A DNA stretch of 64,000 nt from Parcubacteria bacterium C7867-008 (GTDB lineage: Bacteria > Patescibacteria > Paceibacteria > UBA9973 > UBA2103), in contig LFCR01000004.1 of NCBI GenBank assembly GCA_001189215.1, positions 248,001 to 312,000 on the forward strand, given 5' to 3'. A program made the position numbers and the translations under genes. Below, piece after piece: positions 6,934-16,446 of the stretch (positions are counted from its first letter, which is position 1; every line of letters starts with the position of its first letter). Below the pieces are notes generated by a model, which saw only the letters and a program-made list of their open reading frames with translations, made no database searches and was not told the origin of the DNA.

Positions 6934-9900
6934 TTATGCCTTGAAAGCAACGCCCGGTGCTTCTACCTCTTCTTCTGCGCGAGGCATACGTGCTGCACGA
7001 GCTGCCTGAAGATCGTCAATTGACGCGCGCTTCTTGCTACCCTTGAAGCCTGTACCTGCGGGGATAAGGCGTCCGAGAATCACGTTCTCCTTGAGACCGC
7101 GGAGTGTGTCGGTTGAACCCTTAAGCGCAGCATTGATGAGGATCTTGGTGGTCTGCTCGAATGATGCAGCAGAAAGGAATGAGCGACGTGAGAGTGCAGA
7201 TTCCTTAATACCGAGCACCATTTCACGAGCTACCGGAGCAATTTTGCCCTGGTCCTCCATAGCCTTCACTTCCTGCTCCATCTCCCAGTGCTCAACGACG
7301 TCATTGATGGACCACTCTGAGTCACCGGTAACGGTAACCTTAGCGCGTGAGAACATCTGACGTACGACGACTTCGAGGTGCTTGCGAGAAACCGAAGCTC
7401 CCTGAAGTTCATAGATCTTCGAAGTCTCAGTGATGATGTACTCCTGTACCGCTGCACGGCCTGCGTACTCGAAGAGTTCATCGAGATCTACGGAACCGTC
7501 CGTGAGGAGCTGTCCACGTGTTACCGCTTCCCCTTCCTTCACGAATGACTGACGAGGATATGGTGCAACGTATTCGATTGCGGTTCCATTCTTCTTACCC
7601 TGGCCAACCTCAGGCTGTACCACTATAACTTTGTCTCGTCCCTGATCACGGATCTCCGTTACCACACCGTCTGTCTTAGAAACGGTAGCTGGATTCTTAG
7701 GAGAACGCTTCTCAAAGAGTTCTTCAACACGAGGGAGACCCTGGGTGATGTCTCCACCAACAGAGGCGGTACCTCCAGCGTGGAAGGTACGCATCGTGAG
7801 CTGAGTTCCCGGCTCACCGATAGCCTGTGCAGCAATCGTACCGACTGCTTCACCGAGGTCTACCATCACCTGTGTGGTGAGATCCATACCGTAACAAGCA
7901 GCACAGATACCATAGCGAGTCTCACAAGACATCGGAGATAGCACCTGAACGCTCTGAATAGAATCGTCAGCAGCTACAGCACGTGCATCATCTGCGGTTA
8001 GGTAGTGACGAGTCTTGAACGCACCTGCGGGTGCTGCAAGTACACGACCACGAGTGCTTTCTGCGAAGTCGATCTTGATACCTGAAGCGGATACGCGATT
8101 GATCGCAACACCACGCTTGGTACCACAATCGGTCTCCGTGATGATAGAGTCCTGCGCCACATCGAAGAGACGACGGGTGAGGTATCCGGCACGAGCGGTA
8201 CCGAGTGCGGTGTCGGTAAGACCCTTACGTGCACCGTGCGTACTCATGAAGTACTCAAGTGGGTTAAGACCTTCCGTCATAGAAGACACAATCGGCACTT
8301 CAATAGTCTCTCCAGCAGTGTTCTGGATAAGACCCTTCATACCTGCCATCTGGGTTAGGTTACCCATCGAACCGCGGGCTCCAGACGTCACCATGTCTGA
8401 GACAGAACCCATAGGGTCTAGTGCCTCACCCACGAGTGCCTCTACTTCCTGCTTAGTGCCGTGCCATACCTCGATGACCATACGACGCTTCTCATCCTCA
8501 GAGAGGAGACCGTCCTTGAAGTCTCCTTCAATCTTCGCGATCTTCTCACGAGCAGCGCTGATAACAGCAACCTTACCTGCAGGAACCTTCACGTCGTCCA
8601 GACTCCACGATACGCCAGACTTGGTCGCATACTCGAAGCCGAACTTCTTGATCTTGTTTACGATGCCTGGAATAGCATCGAGACCGTAGCGTACGATGCT
8701 GTCTGCCATGATGCTTGAGAGCACCTTCTTGGTGATCGCATCATTAACATACGGATAATCACTTGGAAGGACCGTGTTGAAGAGGAGACGTCCTACGGTT
8801 GTCTCGAAAGTCTTTCCTTCGAACATCGCATACTTCACCTTCTCGGTTGTTGGAAGCACATGAACCTTAGCGCGTAGATCAATACCATCATACTCATACG
8901 CAAGGATCGCTGCGTTAGGGGATGCGAAGTACTCGCCTTCTCCCTTAGCACCAGGTACTTCCTTAGTGAGCCAGTACGTTCCAAGAACGATGTCGAGTGG
9001 CTTCTGCGTCATAACAATCATCTCACCAGAACCTGGCTTGAGGATGTTCTTGTTAGCAGACATGATGTTCGCTGCCTCCCACTGTGCCTCTTCTGAAAGG
9101 GGTACGTGGATAGCCATCTGGTCTCCGTCGAAGTCTGCGTTGAACGCCGGACACACGAGTGGGTGGAGCTGGATAGCATCACCTTCGATAAGACGAGGAC
9201 GGAATGCCTGGATACCCTGACGGTGCAGTGTAGGAGCACGGTTCAAGAGAACGTGCTTACCCATAATTGCTTCTTCAAGGATCTCCCACACCTCTGGTAC
9301 ACCGTCTTCAATGAGACGACCGGCACCACGGATGTTGAAGGCGAGTTCTCGATCAAGGAGTCCTGCGATAACGAATGGACGGAAGAGCTCAAGTGCCATG
9401 TGCTTAGGAAGACCACACTCATCGAGTTCGAGGTCTGGACCCACCACAATCACCGAACGTCCTGAGTAGTCCACACGCTTACCAAGAAGGTTCTGGCGGA
9501 AGTATCCCTGCTTACCCTTTAGGTAGTCAGCAAGAGACTTAAGCGGACGGCGCTGTGCAGGAGTAAGAGCACCACCTGATGCACCACTCTTACGAATAGA
9601 GTTGTCTAGAAGAGCATCAACTGCTTCCTGAAGAATACGCTTCTCGTTACGGAGAATAACTTCAGGTGCATGGATGTCGAGCAGCTTCTTAAGACGGTTG
9701 TTGCGGTTGATCACACGTCGGTAGAGGTCGTTAACGTCAGACGTAGCGTGACGACCACCTTCGAGTGCCACCATCGGGCGAAGTGCTGGAGGAATAACAG
9801 GGATCTTGGTGAGGAACATCCATTCAGGACGTACTTCAGCAGCGATCATGTTTGCAATAAGTGAGATACGCTTTGCAAGCTTCTCACGCTCTGCAGCACC

Positions 9901-10668
9901 AGCCTTCGTGTATCGCTCTTCAAGGGTGTCCTTAAGCTTTGGAAGGTCGAGGGTACGGAAGATATCGTAGATAGCTTCAGCACCGATCTTCGCCTCAAAG
10001 AGTGTTCCGTACTTCACGGAGTAGCGGTGGTAGGACATTTCGTCGAATACCTTACCTACTACTACTGAGTCGATCTCAGCCTTTGCAGTACTCATGCGCT
10101 CCTTAAGAGCGTCACGTGCCGCATCAGTCTCAGATGCCTTGTGCTTGGTCTTGTACTCGCTTTCAAGTTCGTTAAGAAGACGCTTCTTGGTCTCTTCGTT
10201 TACTTTCGTAACGATGTATCCCGCGAAGTAGATAACCTTCTCAAGTTCTGCAGACGGTACACCGAGGAGCTGCGCCATGCGACTTGGCATGGAGCGAAGG
10301 AACCAGATGTGCGCTACGGGAGATACGAGCTCGATGTGGCCCATGCGCTCACGGCGGACGATGCTGCGGGTTATTTCAACACCACACTTATCACAGATAA
10401 TGCCCTTATAACGGATACCCTTGTACTTACCGCAGTAACATTCGTAGTCACGCTCAGGACCAAAGATCTTCTCATCGAAGAGTCCGTGCTTTTCTGAACG
10501 CTGCGTACGATAGTTAATGGTTTCTGGCTTGGTGATCTCACCACGAGACCACTCAAGAATGCGCTCTGGAGATGCAATCGAGAGACGCAGTGCGTTCCAG
10601 TCGTTGCGACGCGGACCGCGTGGTGCGGAACCGTCGTTCTTCTTTCCCGGGAATGATGTAGGTGCCAT
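6934..10668 (-). CDS. rpoC: RNA polymerase beta' subunit
   Basis: 1244 residues. It shows the N-terminal zinc site (CYCGKYKGIRYKGIICDKCG), RLGRKRVDYS-type LLGKRVDYSGRSVIVVGP, and the catalytic magnesium loop NADFDGDQMA near residue 510. The trigger-loop region (MTSGARGSMGNLTQMAGMKG) and a second Cys cluster (CETRYGICAACYG) follow near residue 910. With RpoB it forms the polymerase active site. It lies 23 bp downstream of rpoB in the usual order. The length is normal for lineages without large inserts. Terminator at 6886-6922. Confidence 0.98.
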   Translation of the reverse strand: MAPTSFPGKKNDGSAPRGPRRNDWNALRLSIASPERILEWSRGEITKPETINYRTQRSEKHGLFDEKIFGPERDYECYCGKYKGIRYKGIICDKCGVEITRSIVRRERMGHIELVSPVAHIWFLRSMPSRMAQLLGVPSAELEKVIYFAGYIVTKVNEETKKRLLNELESEYKTKHKASETDAARDALKERMSTAKAEIDSVVVGKVFDEMSYHRYSVKYGTLFEAKIGAEAIYDIFRTLDLPKLKDTLEERYTKAGAAEREKLAKRISLIANMIAAEVRPEWMFLTKIPVIPPALRPMVALEGGRHATSDVNDLYRRVINRNNRLKKLLDIHAPEVILRNEKRILQEAVDALLDNSIRKSGASGGALTPAQRRPLKSLADYLKGKQGYFRQNLLGKRVDYSGRSVIVVGPDLELDECGLPKHMALELFRPFVIAGLLDRELAFNIRGAGRLIEDGVPEVWEILEEAIMGKHVLLNRAPTLHRQGIQAFRPRLIEGDAIQLHPLVCPAFNADFDGDQMAIHVPLSEEAQWEAANIMSANKNILKPGSGEMIVMTQKPLDIVLGTYWLTKEVPGAKGEGEYFASPNAAILAYEYDGIDLRAKVHVLPTTEKVKYAMFEGKTFETTVGRLLFNTVLPSDYPYVNDAITKKVLSSIMADSIVRYGLDAIPGIVNKIKKFGFEYATKSGVSWSLDDVKVPAGKVAVISAAREKIAKIEGDFKDGLLSEDEKRRMVIEVWHGTKQEVEALVGEALDPMGSVSDMVTSGARGSMGNLTQMAGMKGLIQNTAGETIEVPIVSSMTEGLNPLEYFMSTHGARKGLTDTALGTARAGYLTRRLFDVAQDSIITETDCGTKRGVAINRVSASGIKIDFAESTRGRVLAAPAGAFKTRHYLTADDARAVAADDSIQSVQVLSPMSCETRYGICAACYGMDLTTQVMVDLGEAVGTIAAQAIGEPGTQLTMRTFHAGGTASVGGDITQGLPRVEELFEKRSPKNPATVSKTDGVVTEIRDQGRDKVIVVQPEVGQGKKNGTAIEYVAPYPRQSFVKEGEAVTRGQLLTDGSVDLDELFEYAGRAAVQEYIITETSKIYELQGASVSRKHLEVVVRQMFSRAKVTVTGDSEWSINDVVEHWEMEQEVKAMEDQGKIAPVAREMVLGIKESALSRRSFLSAASFEQTTKILINAALKGSTDTLRGLKENVILGRLIPAGTGFKGSKKRASIDDLQAARAARMPRAEEEVEAPGVAFKA

Positions 10669-10691
10669 AGAAGTGGAATTAGAAGATACGA

Positions 10692-13600
10692 TTACGCATC
10701 TACGTCACGCACGTTCTCGATTGGCTCAATGTCGAGCGCGAGACCGCGGATCTGGTTAGTAAGTACGGAGAATGATGCAGGAGTTCCCGCATGGCTCACC
10801 GGTTCGCCCTTCACGATTGCATCGAAGGTCGCAGAGCGTCCCTGGATATCGTCAGACTTGATAGTGAGCATCTCGCGGAGAGTGTATGCCGATCCGTATC
10901 CAAGAAGTGCCCACACTTCCATTTCTCCGAAGCGCTGACCACCGTTCTGTGCCTTACCTCCAAGCGGCTGCTGGGTGATGAGGCTGTACGGGCCAATAGA
11001 GCGCATGTGGATCTTGTCTTCCACCATGTGATGGAGTTTCAAGATGTACATGTATCCAACAGAGATCGCCTGTGCGAATGCTTCACCAGAGCGTCCATCA
11101 AAGAGACGGAGCTTACCGGTCTTATCGAAGCCAGCCTTTACGAGCTCATCACGGATTTCATCTGCGCTTGCTCCAGCGAATGGAGGCACAACAGCCTGGT
11201 ATCCGAGAGAGTTTGCAGCGAGTCCGAGGTGGAGCTCAAGAATCTGTCCGAGGTTCATACGTGATGGCACACCGAGTGGAGTGAGGATCACATCGATCGG
11301 ATTACCGAGCTCATCGTATGGCATGTCCTCTACCGGAAGCACGCGGGAGATAACACCTTTGTTTCCGTGACGACCTGCGAGCTTATCGCCCACTGATACG
11401 TTACGAACCTGAGCGACGGTGACGACAATCTTCTTGATGATGCCACTCTCGAGTTGGTCACCTCGTTCACGGCTGAATACTTTCACGCCGATAACACGAC
11501 CACGCTTTCCTCCTTCCATACGAAGTGAGGTGTCCTTAACGTCTTTCGCCTTGTCTCCGAAGATTGAGCGAAGGAGACGCTCTTCAGGAGTGAGCTGTGT
11601 TTCTCCCTTAGGAGTCACCTTGCCCACAAGGATGTCACCAGGACGTACTTCAGCACCGATACGGATAACACCTTCCTCATCGAGGTTCTTAAGACGCATC
11701 TCACCCACGTTAGGAATGTCATGCGTTGTTACTTCCGGACCAAGCTTGGTATCACGTACCGCTGCTTCGAAATCTTCGATGTGTACGGTGGTGAACTTAG
11801 AGTTCTGAACGAGACGCTCAGATACGATGATCGCGTCTTCGTAGTTAGCGCCGTTCCAGCTCATGAACGCAACACGTACGTTCTGACCGAGTGCCATCTG
11901 ACCCTGATCAGAGCTTGAAGCATCTGCGAGCACATCACCCTTCTTTACCTTGTCGCCAAGGAGAACGGATGGACGCTGGCTGAATGCTGAGTTCTGGTTA
12001 GTCTGGGTGAGTCCCTGGAGCTTGTACTCCTTCTTCTTCCCTTCCTTGTTGGTAACGGTTACGTGACGAGCGTCTACGTACGTTACTTCACCTGCTTCCT
12101 GTGCAAGCACAAGACGGCCAGTGTTACGCGCTGCATGACCCTCGATGCCCGTAGACACGAGTGGTGCTTCTGGGATAAGAACCGGTGTTGCTTGCTTCTG
12201 CATGTTTGAACCCATGAGTGCACGGTTCGCGTCGTCGTGATCCACGAATGGAATCATCGCGGTCGCTGCAGAGAACATTTGGTAGGTTGAGGCGTCAATG
12301 AGTTCAATCTCACTGCGCTCAACGATAGCTGGTTCACCATTCTTACGAGCCTCGATAGAATCAGGAACAATACGTCCCTTGTCATCGATAGGGGTAGCAG
12401 CGTGTGCGATAACCTGCTCCTCTTCTTCAAGAGCGTTGAGGTACACCACCTCTTCCGTTACGACACCGTTCTTCACCTTTACGTACGGTGTTTCAATAAC
12501 ACCAAACTCGTTGGTTCGTGCATGAAGCGCGAGACGAAGGATAAGGCCGATGTTCTGACCTTCCGGTGTGTGGATTGGGCAGAGACGACCGTAGTGTGAT
12601 GGATGCACGTCACGCACTTCGAAGCCGGCACGCTCACGAGTGAGACCACCTGGACCAAGTGCTGAGAGCGTTCGCATGTTCTCGAGCTCAGCAAGAATAT
12701 TCTGCTGGTCCATGAACTGTGAAAGCTGGTTAGCGGTGAAGAATTCACGAACCGATGCTTGAAGTGGACGAGGATTAACAAACGCCATCGGAAGAGTCGT
12801 TTCAGACTCAATGGTGCTCATACGATCCTGAATGTTGCGCTTCATGCGGCTCATACCAACACGCATACGTGCCTGGAGAAGTTCACCGACGAAACGAACA
12901 CGACGGAAGCCGAGGTGATCAATATCATCAGGCTGTGCGTCTGGCGTTACGTTGAGGCGTGCGATCTCTGCAGTGATGCGAGTGAGGTCATCAAGGGTAA
13001 GGGCGCGCTGATCAAGAGACTTCTTGTCAGTTGGAAGACCGAAGCGTGCATTGAGGCGATGACGACCAACCTTTGAAAGGTCGTAGCGCTCAGGAGCGAA
13101 GAGGGTGTTTACGTACTGCTTCGCGTTATCTGGTGTAGCGAGGTCTCCATCGCGCATACGACGGTGAATCTCAACGTAGGCATCATCAACGGTCTTAGCG
13201 GTATCGTGTGCGATGGTTGCGCTAATTGCAGCGAGTGCAATAGGATCCTTCGCAAAGATGCCCATGATGTCCTCCTTGGTTCCTGCACCAAAGATGGTGA
13301 GAAGGTTGGTCATTGGGAAACGACGCTTGCGGTCGATCTTGACGAAGATCGCACCATCAACATCGGTTTCAATCTCAATCCAGACACCACGTGCTGGAAG
13401 GATTTTCGCACCGAAGTACGACTTACCCTTTACTTCCTCTGAAGCGAAAAAAGCACCGAATGAACGAGCGAGCTGGGGAACGATTGCACGCTCAACACCA
13501 GATACGATAAAGGACCCGTGTGGGGTCATCATTGGAATATCTGCAAGGAAGATGTCCTGAGTCTTCTCAGAACCAAATGTCTTGTTGACGAGAGTAACAG

Positions 13601-13874
13601 TTGCCTTAAGAGGTGCTTCGTATGTGCGCATGTTCTCACGCGCAGATTCCTCATCACCCTTTGGCTCACCTACTTCGAAACCATCGAAGCGGAGTTCAAA
13701 CTTCTTATTTGAATAATCGCTAATCGGAGAGAACTCATTGAACAGCTCCTTGAGACCATCGCGGAGGAACCATTCAAATGATTCGCGCTGATGACCCACA
13801 AGATCCGGGAACTCAACGCGTGGCGCGCGGTACGCGCCGAACGTTTTCTGAACGAGCGTTTTTGCCTTCGGCAT
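10692..13874 (-). CDS. rpoB: RNA polymerase beta subunit
   Basis: 1060 residues. Recognisable segments include the rifampicin-region FMDQQNILAELENMRTLSALGPGGLTRERAGFEVRDVHPSHYGRLCPIHTPEGQNIGL, and C-terminal GDKLAGRHGNKGVIS and GGKAQNGGQRFGEMEVWALLGYG (read in parts). Note DQQNILAE where most bacteria have DQTNPLSE in rifampicin cluster I. First gene of the rpoB-rpoC operon, with a leader of about 150 nt and a strong promoter at 14035-14063. The usual upstream rplJ-rplL pair is not next to it; a small GC-rich insert gene is there instead. Confidence 0.98.
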   Translation of the reverse strand: MPKAKTLVQKTFGAYRAPRVEFPDLVGHQRESFEWFLRDGLKELFNEFSPISDYSNKKFELRFDGFEVGEPKGDEESARENMRTYEAPLKATVTLVNKTFGSEKTQDIFLADIPMMTPHGSFIVSGVERAIVPQLARSFGAFFASEEVKGKSYFGAKILPARGVWIEIETDVDGAIFVKIDRKRRFPMTNLLTIFGAGTKEDIMGIFAKDPIALAAISATIAHDTAKTVDDAYVEIHRRMRDGDLATPDNAKQYVNTLFAPERYDLSKVGRHRLNARFGLPTDKKSLDQRALTLDDLTRITAEIARLNVTPDAQPDDIDHLGFRRVRFVGELLQARMRVGMSRMKRNIQDRMSTIESETTLPMAFVNPRPLQASVREFFTANQLSQFMDQQNILAELENMRTLSALGPGGLTRERAGFEVRDVHPSHYGRLCPIHTPEGQNIGLILRLALHARTNEFGVIETPYVKVKNGVVTEEVVYLNALEEEEQVIAHAATPIDDKGRIVPDSIEARKNGEPAIVERSEIELIDASTYQMFSAATAMIPFVDHDDANRALMGSNMQKQATPVLIPEAPLVSTGIEGHAARNTGRLVLAQEAGEVTYVDARHVTVTNKEGKKKEYKLQGLTQTNQNSAFSQRPSVLLGDKVKKGDVLADASSSDQGQMALGQNVRVAFMSWNGANYEDAIIVSERLVQNSKFTTVHIEDFEAAVRDTKLGPEVTTHDIPNVGEMRLKNLDEEGVIRIGAEVRPGDILVGKVTPKGETQLTPEERLLRSIFGDKAKDVKDTSLRMEGGKRGRVIGVKVFSRERGDQLESGIIKKIVVTVAQVRNVSVGDKLAGRHGNKGVISRVLPVEDMPYDELGNPIDVILTPLGVPSRMNLGQILELHLGLAANSLGYQAVVPPFAGASADEIRDELVKAGFDKTGKLRLFDGRSGEAFAQAISVGYMYILKLHHMVEDKIHMRSIGPYSLITQQPLGGKAQNGGQRFGEMEVWALLGYGSAYTLREMLTIKSDDIQGRSATFDAIVKGEPVSHAGTPASFSVLTNQIRGLALDIEPIENVRDVDA

Positions 13875-13910
13875 AGGGTACGTGAAAGTGAAGTACGGAA
13901 ACGCGAAATG

Positions 13911-13930
13911 GGCTCATATACGCATGAGCC
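13911..13930 (-). promoter_or_regulatory. Stem-loop in the rpoB leader
   Basis: GGCTCAT/ATGAGCC, a perfect 7-bp stem with a 6-nt loop, about 37 nt before the rpoB ATG. There is no U-tract, so it is not a terminator; it could be a leader control element or an RNA-stability hairpin. Confidence 0.4.
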
Positions 13931-14034
13931 GCGTCCCTCGTTTTCCGAGACGCTTAATAAATCGATTCTTTATACTGAGAAGCCCTTCTCCCGCCAGAGT
14001 GCCTGCCACCACTCAATCCGTTCTGGTTAAAGAT

Positions 14035-14063
14035 AGTATAAGTGGGGTCTGGGAGGTCGTCAA
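14035..14063 (-). promoter_or_regulatory. rpoBC promoter
   Basis: TTGACG (14058-14063), 17-bp spacer, TATACT (14035-14040). Unlike most genes here, rpoB has a long leader. Confidence 0.8.
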
Positions 14064-14093
14064 GTGAGTATTGAGTGAAATAGGGATACATAA

Positions 14094-14126
14094 GAAAAGG
14101 CGGGCTCACGTGTTCGTGATACCCGC
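14094..14126 (-). terminator. Terminator of the 123-codon insert gene
   Basis: Minus-strand GGCGGGTATCACGAAC/GTGAGCCCGCC hairpin followed by TTTTCTTA, separating the insert from the rpoB promoter. Confidence 0.75.
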
Positions 14127-14162
14127 CCTGCTTCTTTGTATTCCCACCATCAATCCTTGTGT

Positions 14163-14534
14163 CTAGAGATTCGGACGAAATCTGCCCTCGTCATAGGGCC
14201 AGCCCTGGCGAACCACGAATCCCGAGTCCTCCACGTAGGGCATCATTTCCGGCTCCTCGTTTCTGCGAAAGGCCAAGAAGAAGAAAGTTAGGGACGATCC
14301 AAGAAGGTAGCCCGTCAGCATGGCCACAGCCACGCAGATGAGTTGGCTTCCGTCCCAGTAGGCTGGTTCATTGATCGAGTCCGCGTGACGTGCGACCGAA
14401 CCAGCTGAGAGGTAGGCGAGTATGGCCAAAGCCAGCTTCACGAAGTGATGTCGTAGGGACCGAAGTCCCCCTCCACCAAACACCACGACCACAGTGATCG
14501 CAGTGATAATCAGGAACGCTGTCGTTGCTATCAT
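14163..14534 (-). CDS. Small membrane protein, insert cassette (123 aa)
   Basis: Unrecognised. 123 residues with about three hydrophobic segments (ATTAFLIITAITVVVVFGG at 3-21, FVKLALAILAYLSAG at 31-45, ICVAVAMLTGYLLGSSLTFFFLAF at 65-88) and an acidic/polar tail ending DEGRFRPNL. It has a GGGGGATTGAG Shine-Dalgarno region just before the ATG, a near-consensus promoter (14617-14645) and a terminator (14094-14126). It is therefore a self-contained unit inserted between rpoB and trmD. A holin-like or envelope role is possible but unsupported. Confidence 0.7.
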   Translation of the reverse strand: MIATTAFLIITAITVVVVFGGGGLRSLRHHFVKLALAILAYLSAGSVARHADSINEPAYWDGSQLICVAVAMLTGYLLGSSLTFFFLAFRRNEEPEMMPYVEDSGFVVRQGWPYDEGRFRPNL

Positions 14535-14616
14535 CTCAATCCCCCAACGGAGTAGTTGATGAATGTTGCAAAAGCACTTGGGAGAAGCCCAAGCACCGGA
14601 CTAGTAGCTGAAAACA

Positions 14617-14645
14617 AATATACCCTGTTTAGGGGTACTTGTCAA
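14617..14645 (-). promoter_or_regulatory. Promoter of the 123-codon insert gene
   Basis: TTGACA (14640-14645), 17-bp spacer, TATATT (14617-14622): one of the best sigma-70 promoters in the window, 17 bp past the trmD stop. Confidence 0.85.
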
Positions 14646-14662
14646 TAGTATGAATATGTGTC

Positions 14663-15343
14663 CTATTTAGGACCCTTCTTTGCTACCTTCCATTCGTCTA
14701 TCTTGGCTCGATGCCCAGAAAGAAGTATGGGAGGAACCTTGTACTTCTTCCCTTCATGATCAATTACTTCTGGGCGTGTGTATACGGCATTAGATGCAAC
14801 ACGCCGTTCCTCTACAGATTCATCCTTTCCAAGTACCCCTGGAATGCGGCGAGTAACAGCATCTACTATTGCCATGGCGGGAACTTCACCTCCGGTAAGG
14901 GTCGCCTCCCCTACGGAGTAGGTAAGAAACTTAGAACCCGTCTTCCCTTTTAGAAAGGCTTTAAGCATGGAGACTGCACGATCATCAATACCCTCATAGC
15001 GTCCGCATACAAGGACGACATCATCAAACTTGATGAGCGCATCTGCTTCTTTGTTGGTGAATGCTTTTGCACCAGGAACAAACCAAATTATCGCTGTCTT
15101 TCCATTACGGCGTGTGAGAGCTTTCTTAACTGCCTTCACCACTGGAAGTGCTGTCATAACCATGCCGGGACCACCACCATATGGCCGCTCGTCTACCTTG
15201 CCCCATTTATTAGAGACGTAGGTACGAGGACTCTGATAATCCACTTTAATCTTCTTTGCTTCACGGGCGCGACCAAGGATAGACGCATTAAGATATGCGT
15301 CACAGACTTCTGGAAAAAGAGTTATGAGATGGAAGCGTAGCAT
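14663..15343 (-). CDS. trmD: tRNA (guanine-N1)-methyltransferase
   Basis: 226 residues of the SPOUT family. It begins MLRFHLITLFPEVCDAYLN and carries DERPYGGGPGMVM, the knot-forming VCGRYEGIDDRA, and YSVGEATLTGGEVPAM, all characteristic of TrmD. It methylates G37 of tRNAs, preventing +1 frameshifting. It follows khpA and rpsP on the same strand; the rimM and rplS genes usual in this operon are absent. Length is close to the family norm. Confidence 0.97.
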   Translation of the reverse strand: MLRFHLITLFPEVCDAYLNASILGRAREAKKIKVDYQSPRTYVSNKWGKVDERPYGGGPGMVMTALPVVKAVKKALTRRNGKTAIIWFVPGAKAFTNKEADALIKFDDVVLVCGRYEGIDDRAVSMLKAFLKGKTGSKFLTYSVGEATLTGGEVPAMAIVDAVTRRIPGVLGKDESVEERRVASNAVYTRPEVIDHEGKKYKVPPILLSGHRAKIDEWKVAKKGPK

Positions 15344-15349
15344 CGAGAG

Positions 15350-15655
15350 CTAGACGCCCAGATCACTGATCACGTCATCGAGAGGACGATCCTCACCGAA
15401 TCGCTTACCGCCTGCTGGCTCGTTTATCTTCATGTTCACACGAGCGTTGTGCTTCATACCCACAACACGAAGGAGGGTACGGAGGGCCTTTGCGATGTTT
15501 CCATCACGACCAATGATCTTGCCCATATCGTCTGGAGAAACGGTAAGAGTAAGGAGTACACCCATCTCATCAACAGTGCGTGTTACGACTACCGCGTCTT
15601 GGTTGTCGACGAGCGCTTTAACTACGTATTCTAGAAATGCTTGATCTGTGTCCAT
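15350..15655 (-). CDS. khpA: KH-domain RNA-binding protein (KhpA/YlqC family)
   Basis: 101 residues. A single KH domain with the family loop IGRDGNIAKALRTLLRV (GxxG as GRDG) after LTVSPDDMGK. Such proteins bind RNA and are linked to cell-size control and sRNA chaperoning in other bacteria. Placed between rpsP and trmD as in Firmicutes-like operons, 6 bp upstream of trmD. The C-terminal acidic tail (GEDRPLDDVISDLGV) is slightly long. Confidence 0.92.
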   Translation of the reverse strand: MDTDQAFLEYVVKALVDNQDAVVVTRTVDEMGVLLTLTVSPDDMGKIIGRDGNIAKALRTLLRVVGMKHNARVNMKINEPAGGKRFGEDRPLDDVISDLGV

Positions 15656-15737
15656 AGAGTTTCAGAGTTACGGGATATCGGTTCAGGATTGCACGAAGGG
15701 AACGAAAATAAGATGAAGGCGCCAAAGCGCACTTCCC

Positions 15738-16208
15738 TTATGCAGCTGGCTCTTCAGCAGGAGTCTCCTCTGCTGCAGCTTCTGTAGGTGCTTCTTCAAC
15801 AGCTGCCTCTTCTACTGGAGCTTCCTCAACAGTAGCGACTTCTTCAGGAGTTACCTCAACTACCTCTTCAGCAGCAGGTGCTTCAGCAACAGGTGCTGGA
15901 GCAGGAGCTGCTACTTCAACAGGAGCTGGTGCTGGGAAGGTCTTCTTAGGAAGAACATTGATCTTCTTTCCTTCGAATACACCCTTAGCGATAAGGAGGT
16001 TCATAAGTGAAGGAGAAACCTGTGCACCCTTAGCAACCCAATCCTTAATACGCTCAGGCTGTAGGGTTACAGCCTTAGTCTTAGGGTTATAGGTACCAAC
16101 GAGGTCCACATACTTGCCTGCCTTAGGGCCAGACGCCTTCTCGAGCACGAGCATACGAAAAGCCGGGTCATTCTTTCGGCCAATGCGCTGGAAACGGATC
16201 ATCAACAT
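15738..16208 (-). CDS. rpsP: Ribosomal protein bS16 with long Ala/Glu/Pro tail
   Basis: About 156 residues, nearly twice the usual 80-90. The first 80 residues are standard bS16 (MIRFQRIGRKNDPAFRMLVL, VDLVGTYNPKTKAV, KDWVAKGAQVSPSL). The remaining 75 are a low-complexity Ala/Pro/Glu/Val tail, probably disordered. The start is at 16208 or 16202, because the promoter at 16219-16247 places the transcript start only about 4-10 nt upstream; the frame's earlier ATG at 16247 would precede the -10. First gene of rpsP-khpA-trmD. Confidence 0.93.
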   Translation of the reverse strand: MLMIRFQRIGRKNDPAFRMLVLEKASGPKAGKYVDLVGTYNPKTKAVTLQPERIKDWVAKGAQVSPSLMNLLIAKGVFEGKKINVLPKKTFPAPAPVEVAAPAPAPVAEAPAAEEVVEVTPEEVATVEEAPVEEAAVEEAPTEAAAEETPAEEPAA

Positions 16209-16218
16209 AGTGAGGCCA

Positions 16219-16247
16219 ACAATACCAGATGGGGCCGGTAGAGTCAA
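16219..16247 (-). promoter_or_regulatory. rpsP promoter (near-leaderless)
   Basis: TTGACT (16242-16247), 17-bp spacer, TATTGT (16219-16224). The ATG candidates follow within 10-17 nt of the -10. Confidence 0.75.
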
Positions 16248-16263
16248 AGCGGGAGAGGCTGAA

Positions 16264-16385
16264 ATAAAAAAGGGGGGTGGCTGTCCGGACAGCCACCCCC
16301 AAGTCTTCAGGTGTGTATCGCTGCGTTTGGGGTTGCCGGATTGGGCGGGGTGGCCGTCCGGCGATAGTCACGCAGGTCAACACAA
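16264..16385 (-). ncRNA. Candidate short RNA ending in a perfect palindromic terminator
   Basis: A TATACT with TTTACA upstream (15-bp spacer; near 16388-16414) could start a minus-strand transcript of about 110 nt. It ends at 16264-16303 in a 14-bp perfect stem (a 28-bp palindrome centred on TCCGGA) plus CTTTTTT. The body is GC-rich. An open frame crosses the terminator and lacks a ribosome site, so a protein is unlikely. It could also be only an insulating terminator upstream of rpsP. Confidence 0.35.
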
Positions 16386-16446
16386 GAAGTATAGCGGATA
16401 CCTATAAATGTAAAATGAAGCACAATCTGCTACAGTGCTTCTATCT

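Noticed and set aside
8015..8689. 224-codon plus-strand frame inside rpoC, and similar frames across rpoB, rpoC and dnaE
   Set aside because: Shadow frames of highly conserved genes on the other strand.
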